Shown piece by piece: positions 53,119 through 61,926 of a DNA stretch of 64,000 bases (position 1 is the first letter of the stretch; the number at the start of each line of letters is the position of its first letter). Origin of the DNA: Streptococcus chenjunshii (GTDB lineage: Bacteria; Bacillota; Bacilli; Lactobacillales; Streptococcaceae); the NCBI RefSeq assembly GCF_003086355.1, contig NZ_CP031733.1:2046001-2110000 (forward strand), given 5' to 3'. The notes below the pieces were generated by a model. It did not search any database. It worked only from the letters and a program-made list of their open reading frames with translations, and had not been told where the DNA came from. Made by a program: the position numbers and the translations under genes.

Positions 53119-54562
53119 TTTTCTTCTCTCCTCGTTCTAAATAATCATAGAAATCTTTTTTATGCTTTTCTTTTTCGTCATCGCTATACGGTGACGAAAT
53201 ATGGTTGCTTCCAATAGTTTCGTCTTCAATAATATCTTCCACAACATCTTCACCTGATTTCTTGCCCCAGCCAAAAATAATACCAGAATAATCGTAATTG
53301 TCATAAAATTCATTGACACGATTGATACTGTTATCAGAAATACCGGAATTATAGTCCGCACCAATCGTAAAAATATCATCTCTGTCGGCCTTATCTGCAG
53401 TTGCCCGTTTATAATAATTAATAGCATCTAAGTCAGAATTAAAATCTGAGTCGCTGTATCGCCCAGAATCCACATCACCTTTAAAAGAGATTTCCTCATG
53501 TTCTAAGCCTTCATTAACTATATGGGATAAGTTATGAACCGCATTATCTGTTGAAATAAAATCCCAGCTCTCCTCTGTAAAAGCGGCAATCTGAACCGCC
53601 TCGTGGGCAAAGTCCTTGGAAACCTCGGAATCTGTATGTTGTGTTACAATTCCCTTTTCAAGAGTCTCGATATCTCCGCTTGATAATCCATATTCTTTAC
53701 ATAGCTTATCCCGTTCCTCCTTTTCTTCTGTTCCGCAAATCGCTTTCCAGCGAGTGGAAACATAGCTGTCTGGTGCGAAGGAAGCAATCAGTCGGTTATA
53801 TTCATACAAAACTTTCTTATTGCTCCAATTCTCCTTATCAGCTTTTTCTAGAATTCCTTCTTGCAGCTTATAAAGAGTTTCCGCAGTAGCTCTATCAAAC
53901 CCATAGGTATTAACATAATCCATGACTAGGGTCCGTTTTTCCCACTTGGTATTGATGGCCTTTGTCCAGTTCAATGCTTTCTTACTCGGAATAGTAAAGC
54001 TGCCATTAAAAGCAGCAACGTCTGTCTGGAGCTGAGACAAACCCGTATTGATATTAGTCTCCAAGTCCGCAATATCATCAAAAAAACCTGATGAAGCCGC
54101 ATCGTACTCCCTAAGCTTCCTCAGCTTTTCTTCCAGCTTCCCCTTCTCTGCCGTGTCGTCGTTTACAGCCGACTGCACAGAGGACTTGTTGGGATCATCT
54201 GCCTCCATCTTCCCCAATGTCGTATTATTGGCATCGATCGTAGATTGATAGGCACTGATCTGCGCCGTTAGCGTATCCTCATCCAGATCCTCACTGCCAA
54301 CATCCGAGCGGTAACGGTCGGGCAGAAGCTGGGTATCCGTCTTAGCGGCATCAGCTAAGAGAATAAACCCTTTTGCCAGCGGAGTGACGACGGTACTGCC
54401 GTAGGTTTTGACATTGGTGTAAGCCTCGCCTTCTAAGCCATCCGCATTCGCTAGATTCTCTATAGCGCTGATGATACTGCTAAAGCCTGAAGTATAATTG
54501 TCAGCCAGACTGGCTACTGAAGAAGCTTGGCTGTCTGAACTGCCTAAGACCATTTTGACCAT
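53108..54562 (-). CDS. LXG-domain type VII secretion effector 1 (TelC-like)
   Basis: A 484-aa polymorphic toxin. Residues 1-215 form the shared LXG targeting domain (GLEGEAYTNVKTYGSTVV near 42-59 holds the LxG motif; a central coiled region; FNGSFTIPSKKALNW near 188). The specific part starts at NTYGFD (about 218) and contains DFAHEAVQIAAFTEE and an Asp-rich segment (362-386: GDVDSG..SDSDFNSDLDAIN). Related segments in effectors 2 and 3 suggest a common catalytic family; I compare it with TelC, a lipid II phosphatase with an Asp-rich motif. It is followed by its immunity candidate. Confidence 0.82.
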   Translation of the reverse strand: MVKMVLGSSDSQASSVASLADNYTSGFSSIISAIENLANADGLEGEAYTNVKTYGSTVVTPLAKGFILLADAAKTDTQLLPDRYRSDVGSEDLDEDTLTAQISAYQSTIDANNTTLGKMEADDPNKSSVQSAVNDDTAEKGKLEEKLRKLREYDAASSGFFDDIADLETNINTGLSQLQTDVAAFNGSFTIPSKKALNWTKAINTKWEKRTLVMDYVNTYGFDRATAETLYKLQEGILEKADKENWSNKKVLYEYNRLIASFAPDSYVSTRWKAICGTEEKEERDKLCKEYGLSSGDIETLEKGIVTQHTDSEVSKDFAHEAVQIAAFTEESWDFISTDNAVHNLSHIVNEGLEHEEISFKGDVDSGRYSDSDFNSDLDAINYYKRATADKADRDDIFTIGADYNSGISDNSINRVNEFYDNYDYSGIIFGWGKKSGEDVVEDIIEDETIGSNHISSPYSDDEKEKHKKDFYDYLERGEKKNVK

Positions 54563-54581
54563 AAAATCATTGTCCTTTCAT
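53894..54581. repeat. LXG 5' module, copy 1
   Basis: About 690 bp, nearly identical to copies 2-4, covering the LXG domain and the leader GAAAGGACAATGATTTT. Divergence begins exactly at the toxin part. A likely recombination substrate. Confidence 0.9.
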
Positions 54582-54780
54582 AAGATACAAAGGCCGTTTA
54601 AAAACGCAAAGAGAAAATAGGAGCCTGACCGCCGAGTCACTAAAGACTCAAGGGAGGACTGCCTTTTTCTCGCAGCGTTTAGGCCGTGTTCAATTCCACC
54701 AAGATACAACGGCTGTTTAAAAATCCGTATGAAAATGGCGCTGAGCCAAAAATCTCCGATTTCGCCTAAATAGCTTTATC
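54582..54780. repeat. two copies of the AAGATACAAAGGCCG repeat between cassettes
   Basis: Units start at 54582 (with GACCGCCGAGTCACTAAAGA) and 54701 (AAGATACAACGGCTGTTTAA). They fill the gap between the TipC-like gene and LXG 1. The tandem pair resembles 28811-29095 in order. Confidence 0.8.
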
Positions 54781-54788
54781 ACCGTTCT

Positions 54789-55427
54789 TTACCACTTCGT
54801 CACTACTTTGACATCACCCCAGTCATCAACTGAGAAACGGCTATCGTAAACTAAACACCAATCCCTAAGCACTGTATTTTTTAAAAAATTATTACCCAAT
54901 TGTTCTATCTGTTCCAAACTGCTACCAGCTGCTTTAAGGTTAGATTGTATTATCTCTTTATTCGTCAATTCCTGATGATCAATGAATTCAGAAATTGATT
55001 GTACCAATGTCTTTTCTTTTAAAGAATAGAGATAATTCACATGTACATTTTCAGAATTAGATAACTTGAATACCATCAAAATAGAGACAGTCCCATTCTT
55101 TGCTTCCCCATCTGGAAAACGAAAGGAGAGGTTTAGTTTTTCTAATTGATCTGAAACAGCATCCGCCTGGTATTGTTCATTCGTCTCATTCATTGAATTT
55201 AGAGTAGTTGCCTCTTGGCCAGCAATATTCTCAGCCTTTCGCCAAGCAAATTTAGGATAAAAAAACCATTTAGTAGCACTGTAATATTCATTGTAATACA
55301 TTTCTTCAAAAATATTTTCTTTTCTAGTACCCCAACTCATAGCAGTCACTACACCTCCTAAACATATCAGCAGTAAAGCAGCAAGAAGGAGAACCTTTTT
55401 TATTAAATAACCTTTTTGTTTACTCAT
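54789..55427 (-). CDS. TipC-like immunity protein of LXG effector 2
   Basis: A 212-aa protein with one N-terminal membrane helix (VLLLAALLLICLGGVVTAM, about 12-30) and a soluble outside domain with ENIFEEMYYNEYYS near 37-50 and WGDVKVV at the end. The protein after LXG 3 has the same marks (NPFDEMVYSE, LGDLKI), so the two are paralogs. It overlaps the LXG 2 stop by 8 bp. By topology and partner it matches TipC-family immunity proteins, which neutralise TelC outside the membrane. Confidence 0.7.
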   Translation of the reverse strand: MSKQKGYLIKKVLLLAALLLICLGGVVTAMSWGTRKENIFEEMYYNEYYSATKWFFYPKFAWRKAENIAGQEATTLNSMNETNEQYQADAVSDQLEKLNLSFRFPDGEAKNGTVSILMVFKLSNSENVHVNYLYSLKEKTLVQSISEFIDHQELTNKEIIQSNLKAAGSSLEQIEQLGNNFLKNTVLRDWCLVYDSRFSVDDWGDVKVVTKW

Positions 55428-57051
55428 TAAGATCTCCTTTACTTTGCTCTAAACTCTTAATAAAATTATAAGACTCTGGGTAATTCTCCTTAAGATAAGT
55501 CATACTTTCTTCTTCTGTTCTATCTTTTGTTCCCCAAACATCTGGAGCAATTTGATAAACTTTTTGAGGAACTAGACTTCTAAAAATTGTATCCTTAACT
55601 TCATCAAGGCTTTGATGATTCGTAAACTCATCCGCACGGTTAGTTTTACCTGATTCAAGTTCATGATAATAATCATTACTTGCTTCTAGATAGCTTTGGT
55701 TATTTTTCTTCATTCTTTCAACAATATTAACCGAATCCAAATCAGATTTATAGTCATCATTACCAATACTAGGAGTTTTCTCTGCATTTGTAGTTGTATC
55801 ACCTTCCCAACCGGCTAAATCTTCTGCGTTATCCTTTCCACCTAATAAATGAGCCAAAGCAAAATCTGGCTTTAAGTGAGTGGCCATAGTCATTGATTGA
55901 TGCGTAAAATCAGCATTATTACCAGGACCGGGAACTCCTTTTGAGGTTTCCTCATCATTCCCTTTAGCTCTAAAACTAGAATATTTTTCGTTCCAAAATT
56001 CTTGAAATTCTGTGTCTGTCATCGTTATGCCGTATGCTTCTTCTGCACTTTTTTTAAAATTTTTTCTTTGCTCAGAAGATAAATGCTCATAATCATCATA
56101 GGCACCAGAAGTGACTTCATGCTGAATACGAAGATTATAAACTAATTTCTTAGTTTCCTCATCTGTTAAACCTAATTCTTTATATGCATCTTCTACATCA
56201 GAAACGTTATTAAAATAATCACGAAAATTTCCTGCCGTGTTATGCCAAAGAAAATTATCATATTCTGTAGTAGTTTGCCCTAGCAGAAGCAATAGCAGGT
56301 AATCCTTCTCTTCCTGAGACATATCCGGAAATTTCTTATCAATCCCCTGCTTCACCTGAATAATCTGCTTGGCTGTCTCAATATCAAACCCATAGGTATT
56401 AACATAATTCATGACTAGGGTCCGTTTTTCCCACTTGGTATTGATGGCCTTTGTCCAGTTCAATGCTTTCTTACTCGGAATAGTAAAGCTGCCATTAAAA
56501 GCAGCGACGTCTGTCTGGAGCTGAGACAAACCCGTATTGATATTAGTCTCCAAGTCCGAAATATCATCAAAAAATCCTGATGAAGCCGCATCATACTCCC
56601 GAAGCTTCCTCAGCTTTTCTTCCAGCTTCCCCTTCTCTGCCGTGTCGTCGTTTACAGCCGACTGCACAGAGGACTTGTTGGGATCATCTGCCTCCATCTT
56701 CCCCAATGTCGTATTATTGGCATCGATCGTAGATTGATAGGCACTGATCTGCGCCGTTAGCGTATCCTCATCCAGATCCTCACTGCCAACATCCGAGCGG
56801 TAACGGTCGGGCAGAAGCTGGGTATCCGTCTTAGCGGCATCAGCTAAGAGAATAACCCCTTTTGCCAGCGGAGTGACGACGGTACTGCCGTAGGTTTTGA
56901 CATTGGTGTAAGCCTCGCCTTCTAAGCCATCCGCATTCGCTAGATTCTCTATAGCGCTGATGATACTGTTAAAGCCTGAAGTATAATTATCAGCCAGACT
57001 GGCTACTGATGAGGCTTGGCTGTCTGAGCTGCCTAAGACCATTTTGACCAT
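55420..57051 (-). CDS. LXG-domain type VII secretion effector 2 (TelC-like)
   Basis: A 543-aa effector, the longest intact copy. LXG module 1-215, then NTYGFDIETAKQIIQVKQGID, shared with effector 3. The divergent middle (about 250-385) is followed by ADFTHQSMTMATHLKPD, DLAGWEGDTTTN and an Asp-rich segment (417-445: DDYKSDLDSVNIVERM). These three blocks recur in effector 3 and, more loosely, effector 1. Suggested activity: TelC-like attack on lipid II; not proven from sequence. ATG at 57051 follows AAAGGA by 10 bp. Confidence 0.82.
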   Translation of the reverse strand: MVKMVLGSSDSQASSVASLADNYTSGFNSIISAIENLANADGLEGEAYTNVKTYGSTVVTPLAKGVILLADAAKTDTQLLPDRYRSDVGSEDLDEDTLTAQISAYQSTIDANNTTLGKMEADDPNKSSVQSAVNDDTAEKGKLEEKLRKLREYDAASSGFFDDISDLETNINTGLSQLQTDVAAFNGSFTIPSKKALNWTKAINTKWEKRTLVMNYVNTYGFDIETAKQIIQVKQGIDKKFPDMSQEEKDYLLLLLLGQTTTEYDNFLWHNTAGNFRDYFNNVSDVEDAYKELGLTDEETKKLVYNLRIQHEVTSGAYDDYEHLSSEQRKNFKKSAEEAYGITMTDTEFQEFWNEKYSSFRAKGNDEETSKGVPGPGNNADFTHQSMTMATHLKPDFALAHLLGGKDNAEDLAGWEGDTTTNAEKTPSIGNDDYKSDLDSVNIVERMKKNNQSYLEASNDYYHELESGKTNRADEFTNHQSLDEVKDTIFRSLVPQKVYQIAPDVWGTKDRTEEESMTYLKENYPESYNFIKSLEQSKGDLNE

Positions 57052-57070
57052 AAAATCATTGTCCTTTCAT
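56309..57070. repeat. LXG 5' module, copy 2
   Basis: About 760 bp shared with copy 3 up to TTCCTGAGACATATCCGG, and with copies 1 and 4 over the 5' part. The homology with copy 1 continues into the upstream repeat boundary (GTCCTTTCATAAGATACAAAGGC). Confidence 0.9.
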
Positions 57071-57148
57071 AAGATACAAAGGCTGTTTAAATAGCCGTAT
57101 GAAAATGGCGGTAAGCCAAAAATCTCTGATTTCGCCTAAACAGCTTTA
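57071..57148. repeat. AAGATACAAAGGCTG repeat between cassettes
   Basis: Short copy starting AAGATACAAAGGCTGTTTAA and ending near CTAAACAGCTTT, placed between LXG 2 and the TipC-like gene after LXG 3. Its ends (GGCTGTTTA / TAAACAGC) are inverted repeats. Confidence 0.75.
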
Positions 57149-57182
57149 ATATAGGTAGAATGATTTCCCTTAGTTTGATTGC

Positions 57183-57797
57183 CTACTCCTCATGGCTCCC
57201 TTTGTTTAACACCTCATCATACTGAATTTTTAAGTCCCCTAAATTCTCAAGCGAATACCTGCCGCTGCCTTTTTCAAACCAAAGCCCTAAGATATACTCT
57301 TCCAACACTTTCTGGCTGGTGGATTCAAGCCAGTCTACGTCTTTGCCATATATAGATAATTTTTCTAATAACTCTTCTCCCTTATAAATCGTCTCTTCCC
57401 CGGTTTGATCGGATAAATAAATTTTTTGAGTTATTGTAGTCTTGTCAGGGCTATAGCTATATACAATAACTAATTTAATACCTTCTTCAATTTCTTTATC
57501 ATAGGTAAACGATAATACTGACTTAGACATAAAGGCATACATCAATTCACCACCATTAAGCAAATCACTGTCATAGTTCAGAGTAACAAAATCATCGTCC
57601 GCTTTAAAGTGTCTATCACTATTAACAACCGTACTTAGTGGGGTAAAAAGTGTTACTTTTGTTGACTGTGTTTCCGAATAAACCATCTCATCAAACGGAT
57701 TCTTCAAATTCCTACGAACTGACCATCGGTAGCCAAGTAAGCCCACGACTATAACAATGGCAACTAAACTCACTAATAAAAATGCTTTCTTTTTCAT
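57183..57797 (-). CDS. TipC-like immunity protein of LXG effector 3
   Basis: A 204-aa protein: N-terminal membrane helix (FLLVSLVAIVIVVGLLGY, about 6-23), then an outside domain with NPFDEMVYSE (about 34-43) and SLENLGDLKIQYDEVL near the end, matching the paralog after effector 2. ATG at 57797 (after AGGTGGAG) is chosen over the overlapping GTG at 57800. It starts 8 bp after the effector 3 stop. Even if effector 3 is broken, this gene would still protect against siblings delivering that toxin. Confidence 0.7.
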   Translation of the reverse strand: MKKKAFLLVSLVAIVIVVGLLGYRWSVRRNLKNPFDEMVYSETQSTKVTLFTPLSTVVNSDRHFKADDDFVTLNYDSDLLNGGELMYAFMSKSVLSFTYDKEIEEGIKLVIVYSYSPDKTTITQKIYLSDQTGEETIYKGEELLEKLSIYGKDVDWLESTSQKVLEEYILGLWFEKGSGRYSLENLGDLKIQYDEVLNKGSHEE

Positions 57798-57805
57798 CAC
57801 TCCAC

Positions 57806-59448
57806 CTATTCAAATTGGTTTTCTTCATCTTCCAAGCTCTTGATGAAGTTATATGAGCCTTCGTGATTATCTTTAAGATAAGCCATCTTTTCTTCTTCTG
57901 AAGCCGGTGCATAGATAATCGTTCCAGTTGTTGGGTCTACTCCAGCTACTTTCCCAGATAAACCATTAGGTATTAAACTGGAAAAAATAGTCGTTTTTAC
58001 TTCCTTGACGTCTACATTTTGTTTGAATTCCGCCTCTCGGCTCGTCTTTCCTTTCTCCAAATCTTTATGATAGGCATTGAAAGCTTCCATATAGGATTGC
58101 CCGGATTCAGAATCCATACGATTCACAATATTGACAGCATCTAAATCCGCTAAATAGTCATCAATTGCGATACTTGGATCTCTTTCATTGGCATTTTTGG
58201 TGGTATCACCTTCCCAACCTGCCAAATCTTCCACTTGGTCATTAATCAGAGGATAATATGAAGGACGTAGATGAGTTGCCATAGTAATAGATTGATGAGT
58301 GAAGTCCGCTTTTTGATACATATTTTGAATCTCTTTCAGAACTTCATCAACAGTAATATCTATCCCTTTATCGTTCTGATACGAAGTTGATATTTCTTCG
58401 GCATACTGTCTAAGTTGTGATTCACTCATGGCATTTAAATCTCTATCATCACCGGATAATCCATGCTGCAGAGTCAAATTTTTATAAAGAGTCTTAGCTC
58501 CCTCATCACTTAAACCAAGCTCTGCCATAATTTCATCAAAAGTCATCTCCTCACGGTAGACACTATTACCACTAGCGTTTGACTTTTCTTTGTAAAAGTA
58601 ATCCCCTAGAGACCCTGCTGTCATGTTCCACAGTAGTTCTTCTTTTGTCCCATTAACTGCTCCATAGGAAACACTTCCAAGCACTCGCAACAAAAGATAA
58701 TCTCTTTCTTCCTGAGACATATCCGGAAATTTCTTATCAATCCCCTGCTTCACCTGAATAATCTGCTTGGCTGTCTCAATATCAAACCCATAGGTATTAA
58801 CATAATTCATGACTAGGGTCCGTTTTTCCCACTTGGTATTGATGGCCTTTGTCCAGTTCAATGCTTTCTTACTCGGAATAGTAAAGCTGCCATTAAAAGC
58901 AGCGACGTCTGTCTGGAGCTGAGACAAACCCGTATTGATATTAGTCTCCAAGTCCGAAATATCATCAAAAAATCCTGATGAAGCCGCATCATACTCCCGA
59001 AGCTTCCTCAGCTTTTCTTCCAGCTTCCCCTTCTCTGCCGTGTCGTCGTTTACAGCCGACTGCACAGAGGACTTGTTGGGATCATCTGCCTCCATCTTCC
59101 CCAATGTCGTATTATTGGCATCGATCGTCGATTGATAGGCTCTGATCTGCGCCGTTAGCGTATCCTCATCCAGATCCTCACTGCCAACATCGAGCGGTAA
59201 CGGTCGGGCAGAAGCTGGGTATCCGTCTTAGCCGCGTCAGCTAAGAGAATAAACCCTTTTGCCAGCGGAGTGACGACGGTACTGCCGTAGGTTTTGACAT
59301 TGGTGTAAGCCTCGCCTTCTAAGCCATCCGCATTCGCTAGATTCTCTATAGCGCTGATGATACTGTTAAAGCCTGAAGTATAATTATCAGCCAGACTGGC
59401 TACTGATGAGGCTTGGCTGTCTGAGCTGCCTAAGACCATTTTGACCAT
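57806..59448 (-). pseudogene. LXG effector 3, frameshifted (TelC-like)
   Basis: The start (59448) and leader match the other copies, but near 59190 the sequence reads CAACATCGAGCGG where copies 1, 2 and 4 have CAACATCCGAGCGG: one base is missing. The frame then hits a stop at 59155, leaving 97 aa. The rest (57806-about 59190) stays open in the other frame and codes for the LXG remainder plus a TelC-like end (MATHLRPSYY, DLAGWEGDTTKN, DDYLADLDAVN). Restoring the base gives a protein of about 547 aa. Silenced gene, phase-variable gene or sequence error are all possible. Confidence 0.85.
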
Positions 59449-59465
59449 AAAATCATTGTCCTTTC
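58707..59465. repeat. LXG 5' module, copy 3
   Basis: Nearly identical to copy 2 across about 760 bp, with the single-base deletion near 59190. It shares TGATAGGCTCTGATCTGC with copy 4, where copies 1 and 2 have TGATAGGCACTGATC. It is not preceded by the AAGATACAAAGG repeat: the 59466-59669 gap is unique. Confidence 0.9.
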
Positions 59466-59669
59466 TTTTTCTTTAGCGATAAAGCTCACAACGTGGGATA
59501 AGCTTCTGAGAACTGCGCTTTTGCCTGAAGTATACAGTTGCTCAAAAGTATCGATAGGAAGGATCGGAGAAAATAAATGACTTTCTATCACTTAAAAGAA
59601 ATTTAATCAATCGTTGACTCGCCGCTATTTCAATAAAACAGGTAGGAGAATGCTTTTATTGCTCCTAAA

Positions 59670-60056
59670 TCAAACTTGATTATCTTTCTTTTCATCGGAC
59701 TGGTTGTCAAGAAGATTGTAGTAGGTCTTTTTCACACTAGCCAACTCTTTTTCGTTGCTTTCTTTGGAATTTTGATACTCTTTTAGTCGTTTATCATTAC
59801 GGTCTCTTATCAGCTGTCGTAAATGATTTTGTCTTTGCATGACAGTCGAAAGTTTCATAGACTCTTCATGTGAAAGCTGGTAATAGTCCAACTGCCGTAA
59901 CTGAGATTGTGCTATCTCAAAATTTTCGTCAATACTCTCCTGCGTCTTTTTCAACTCTGCATACGCATCTTCCGTTTGTTCCAGATTATGTCTGAGTTTG
60001 AACATCCTTTCCTCAAGAACTTCTGGCTTTAACTTTTTTTCTTTCTGCTCTGACAT
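59670..60056 (-). CDS. alpha-helical coiled-coil protein, probable LXG accessory
   Basis: A 128-aa, strongly charged, all-helical protein (heptad pattern across KLRHNLEQTEDAYAELKKTQ and the stretch to ~110), with no Cys and no signal peptide. Small helical proteins upstream of LXG genes act as targeting partners (Lap/DUF3958- or DUF5082-type); size and place fit this, but I cannot assign a family with certainty. GAGGAGAAAC precedes the ATG. It lies upstream of effector 3. Confidence 0.6.
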   Translation of the reverse strand: MSEQKEKKLKPEVLEERMFKLRHNLEQTEDAYAELKKTQESIDENFEIAQSQLRQLDYYQLSHEESMKLSTVMQRQNHLRQLIRDRNDKRLKEYQNSKESNEKELASVKKTYYNLLDNQSDEKKDNQV

Positions 60057-60071
60057 GTTTCTCCTCTACTG

Positions 60072-60152
60072 TTAAGCCTGAATTTCAGAATCAAAGATAT
60101 TGGCACCCTTTTCTGTCCGATTCGTGTTCGGATCAATAAAAGTGACTTTCAT
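60072..60152 (-). CDS. 26-aa microprotein
   Basis: Reads MKVTFIDPNTNRTEKGANIF and six more residues, then TAA. AAGGAG stands 6 bp before the ATG, better than many neighbours, and the frame fills the gap between the 151-aa and 128-aa genes with a short spacer. It could be a real small protein or the remaining N-terminus of a longer accessory gene. No function is claimed. Confidence 0.45.
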   Translation of the reverse strand: MKVTFIDPNTNRTEKGANIFDSEIQA

Positions 60153-60185
60153 ATAGATCTCCTTGATTTTTGAAATCAGTATAAG

Positions 60186-60641
60186 CTAGTAAGCATACCC
60201 TAAAAGAACCGTTACTTTTCCTGAACCTTCTGTGGAAAGAATATGATAAAATGGTGTATTTTGATCCATTCCATTTTGTTCCAAGGTCCACAGTAGTCTT
60301 GCATAAGCTTCTTTTGTCAGTTCCTCATAATTGTGGTCTACTGATGCCATAATAACATTATTGATTTCAAAATAAGATGAGAATGTCATCCCTTCAACTT
60401 GAATATTTTCTTCCTCTAGCGGTAAGAAAAACTCAATATCCATATAACCATCCTGCGGGACATTGTTGAGACTATAGACAATAGGGCCGGCAGGATGACC
60501 TCCGGCAGCCTCGACAGCAGTCATAAAAGCATCCAGCTCTTCTCTCATTTGATTCACATGAAATTGTTTGCGTTTTCGAATAACATTACGTGCCTCAAAT
60601 AGATCCTCATTGATTACACCTTGGGCTACAATATACTCCAT
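60186..60641 (-). CDS. DUF5085-like protein of the LXG locus
   Basis: A 151-aa soluble protein with two repeated alpha/beta halves (MEYIVAQGVINEDLFEARN; YMDIEFFLPLEEENIQVEGMTF; AYARLLWTLEQNGM). The pattern resembles DUF5085-type/GyrI-fold proteins seen in type VII secretion loci. ATG at 60641 is chosen (GGGAGG before it) and it overlaps the upstream gene's stop by one base (TGATG). Function unknown; adapter or chaperone is possible. Confidence 0.6.
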   Translation of the reverse strand: MEYIVAQGVINEDLFEARNVIRKRKQFHVNQMREELDAFMTAVEAAGGHPAGPIVYSLNNVPQDGYMDIEFFLPLEEENIQVEGMTFSSYFEINNVIMASVDHNYEELTKEAYARLLWTLEQNGMDQNTPFYHILSTEGSGKVTVLLGYAY

Positions 60642-61099
60642 CAATCTTCCTCCCAACTGCTATAAGCATCTACCACAACACTTGTTTCACTAGGATGATA
60701 CAGGACATGGTAGACAGCTAAATTATCTAAAGGCTTCCCAGAATATTTCGAAGCTAAAGCCTCGTAATACTCTGACAAATTATCAGATAAAAAGGTCGCA
60801 AAATCATCACTTTCTATTAAAATTTTCTCTTCAAACAAAAGCGGTCCCACTTCTTCACCCGTTGGAGTTATTTTATTGCCAAAAGTGGTGAAAATAGCTA
60901 CAGATTCTAAATCAGAAAATGGATAGCTTTTGAAATAAACAGGGCCATCTGAATATACCGTATCCAGCATTCCTTCAATAAAATCCTGACCTAAAGCATA
61001 GACATCCCAACAGATCTCATCTGTCAAAACACCTACTAGTCCTTCCTCCTTATAACCTACCATCTGTACAATGCTTAATGTTTTGGGTCTGATATCCAT
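60641..61099 (-). CDS. companion alpha/beta protein of the LXG locus
   Basis: A 152-aa soluble acidic protein with a layout similar to the following gene (paired beta-rich halves, VYFKSYPFSDLESVAIFTTFG and LLFEEKILIESDDFATFLS), so the two may be distant relatives acting together. AGGAGAACG precedes the ATG. It is coupled to the next gene by TGATG. No family assigned with certainty. Confidence 0.6.
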   Translation of the reverse strand: MDIRPKTLSIVQMVGYKEEGLVGVLTDEICWDVYALGQDFIEGMLDTVYSDGPVYFKSYPFSDLESVAIFTTFGNKITPTGEEVGPLLFEEKILIESDDFATFLSDNLSEYYEALASKYSGKPLDNLAVYHVLYHPSETSVVVDAYSSWEED

Positions 61100-61146
61100 A
61101 TCGTTCTCCTAACTTTCTTGATAATATATGTGAATTTTTAAATAAC

Positions 61147-61802
61147 TTAATTTTTATTTTTCTCTGGATGCTTTCTGACATAGACAGCTGCGTACAAAAC
61201 ATCTACAAAAACAGCTGAGAGTGTTCCCGTTATCATAACTCCCAGAAAGACTCCAAAAACATTTTCAAGAGTACCTGTTAGTAATGACGAGAGGAACTTA
61301 ACCGCACCAAAAGCGACACCAAAATTGGTTAGCCATTCACTCTTTTTAACTTTAGATTTTCTTTGATTAAAGGCCCGCTGCTTTCCTTGATCCTTAGGCA
61401 GGTAATACCAAGAGTAGATGCTGCAGGAAAGAAGAAAAAGAAGTAGCATGATGATATTATAGATGGCAGATATCAATGAATATATTCCCTCATTTCCTAC
61501 ACACATAACCAAACCAATAAAACTCAAATCAATAATGATAGCCAAAACGATCAATGCAATCAGTATGTATGTGAAAGTCTGAAAATGATAAAATAGCCGC
61601 TGACTAAATGACCATAAAATACAAATTAGACTAATTGAGACACAGATTAGGAATATAACTTTGAAGACTCCAACTTTATCAATGAAGCTACTTCCCCATA
61701 ATAACAAAGACGATATAAAAAGAGTAATCCACGGAAATAGTCTGATGTATCCAAAATATGCTCCATCTTGAATCAAAGGTCCATGATATCTTTCATTTTC
61801 AT
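61147..61802 (-). pseudogene. multi-spanning immunity paralog with a damaged start
   Basis: From 61776 the frame reads 209 aa with about six membrane helices, a clear paralog of the 236-aa protein at 61927-62637 (GPLxxxGxxxGYxxxxPWI, WYYLPKDQGK, RKHPEKN). In the paralog the N-terminus continues upstream through RYHGPL. Here RYHGPL is also encoded, but no ATG is in that frame; the nearby ATGs (61802, 61796) are in another frame that ends in TGA after a few codons. Only a TTG at 61776 without a ribosome site could start it. Probably a frameshifted immunity gene. Confidence 0.65.
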
Positions 61803-61803
61803 A

Positions 61804-61926
61804 TTAGCCACCAAATAAGCCTTTTAGTCTTTTTTAACCCATCCTGTTATTGAATCTCCCAAACTATTTTTTGAGCGGCAGTCCATGAAATTCCCATAGC
61901 TAAAGCAGCTCCAATAAGGAGACTAT
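61804..61926 (-). pseudogene. decayed 3' end of a second glycine-zipper toxin
   Basis: Translation in shifting frames gives GAALAMGISWTAAQK, then NSLGDSITGWVKKD, then KGLFGG and stop. The first block aligns with VAAGMGISWLMDQK of effector 4, and the rest with its C-terminal KSVTEAAKDGLK...WFS. At least two frameshifts are needed. It lies directly upstream of the damaged immunity paralog, in the place of its former toxin. Confidence 0.7.

Noticed and set aside
53641-54248. Forward-strand open frames within the LXG genes (also repeated at 56537, 58935 and 63727)
   Set aside because: Antisense shadows of the conserved LXG module; they recur only because the module is repeated.
59449-59669. Coding region between effector 3 and the 128-aa protein gene
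   Set aside because: All reverse-strand frames are interrupted; there is no ribosome site besides that of effector 3.
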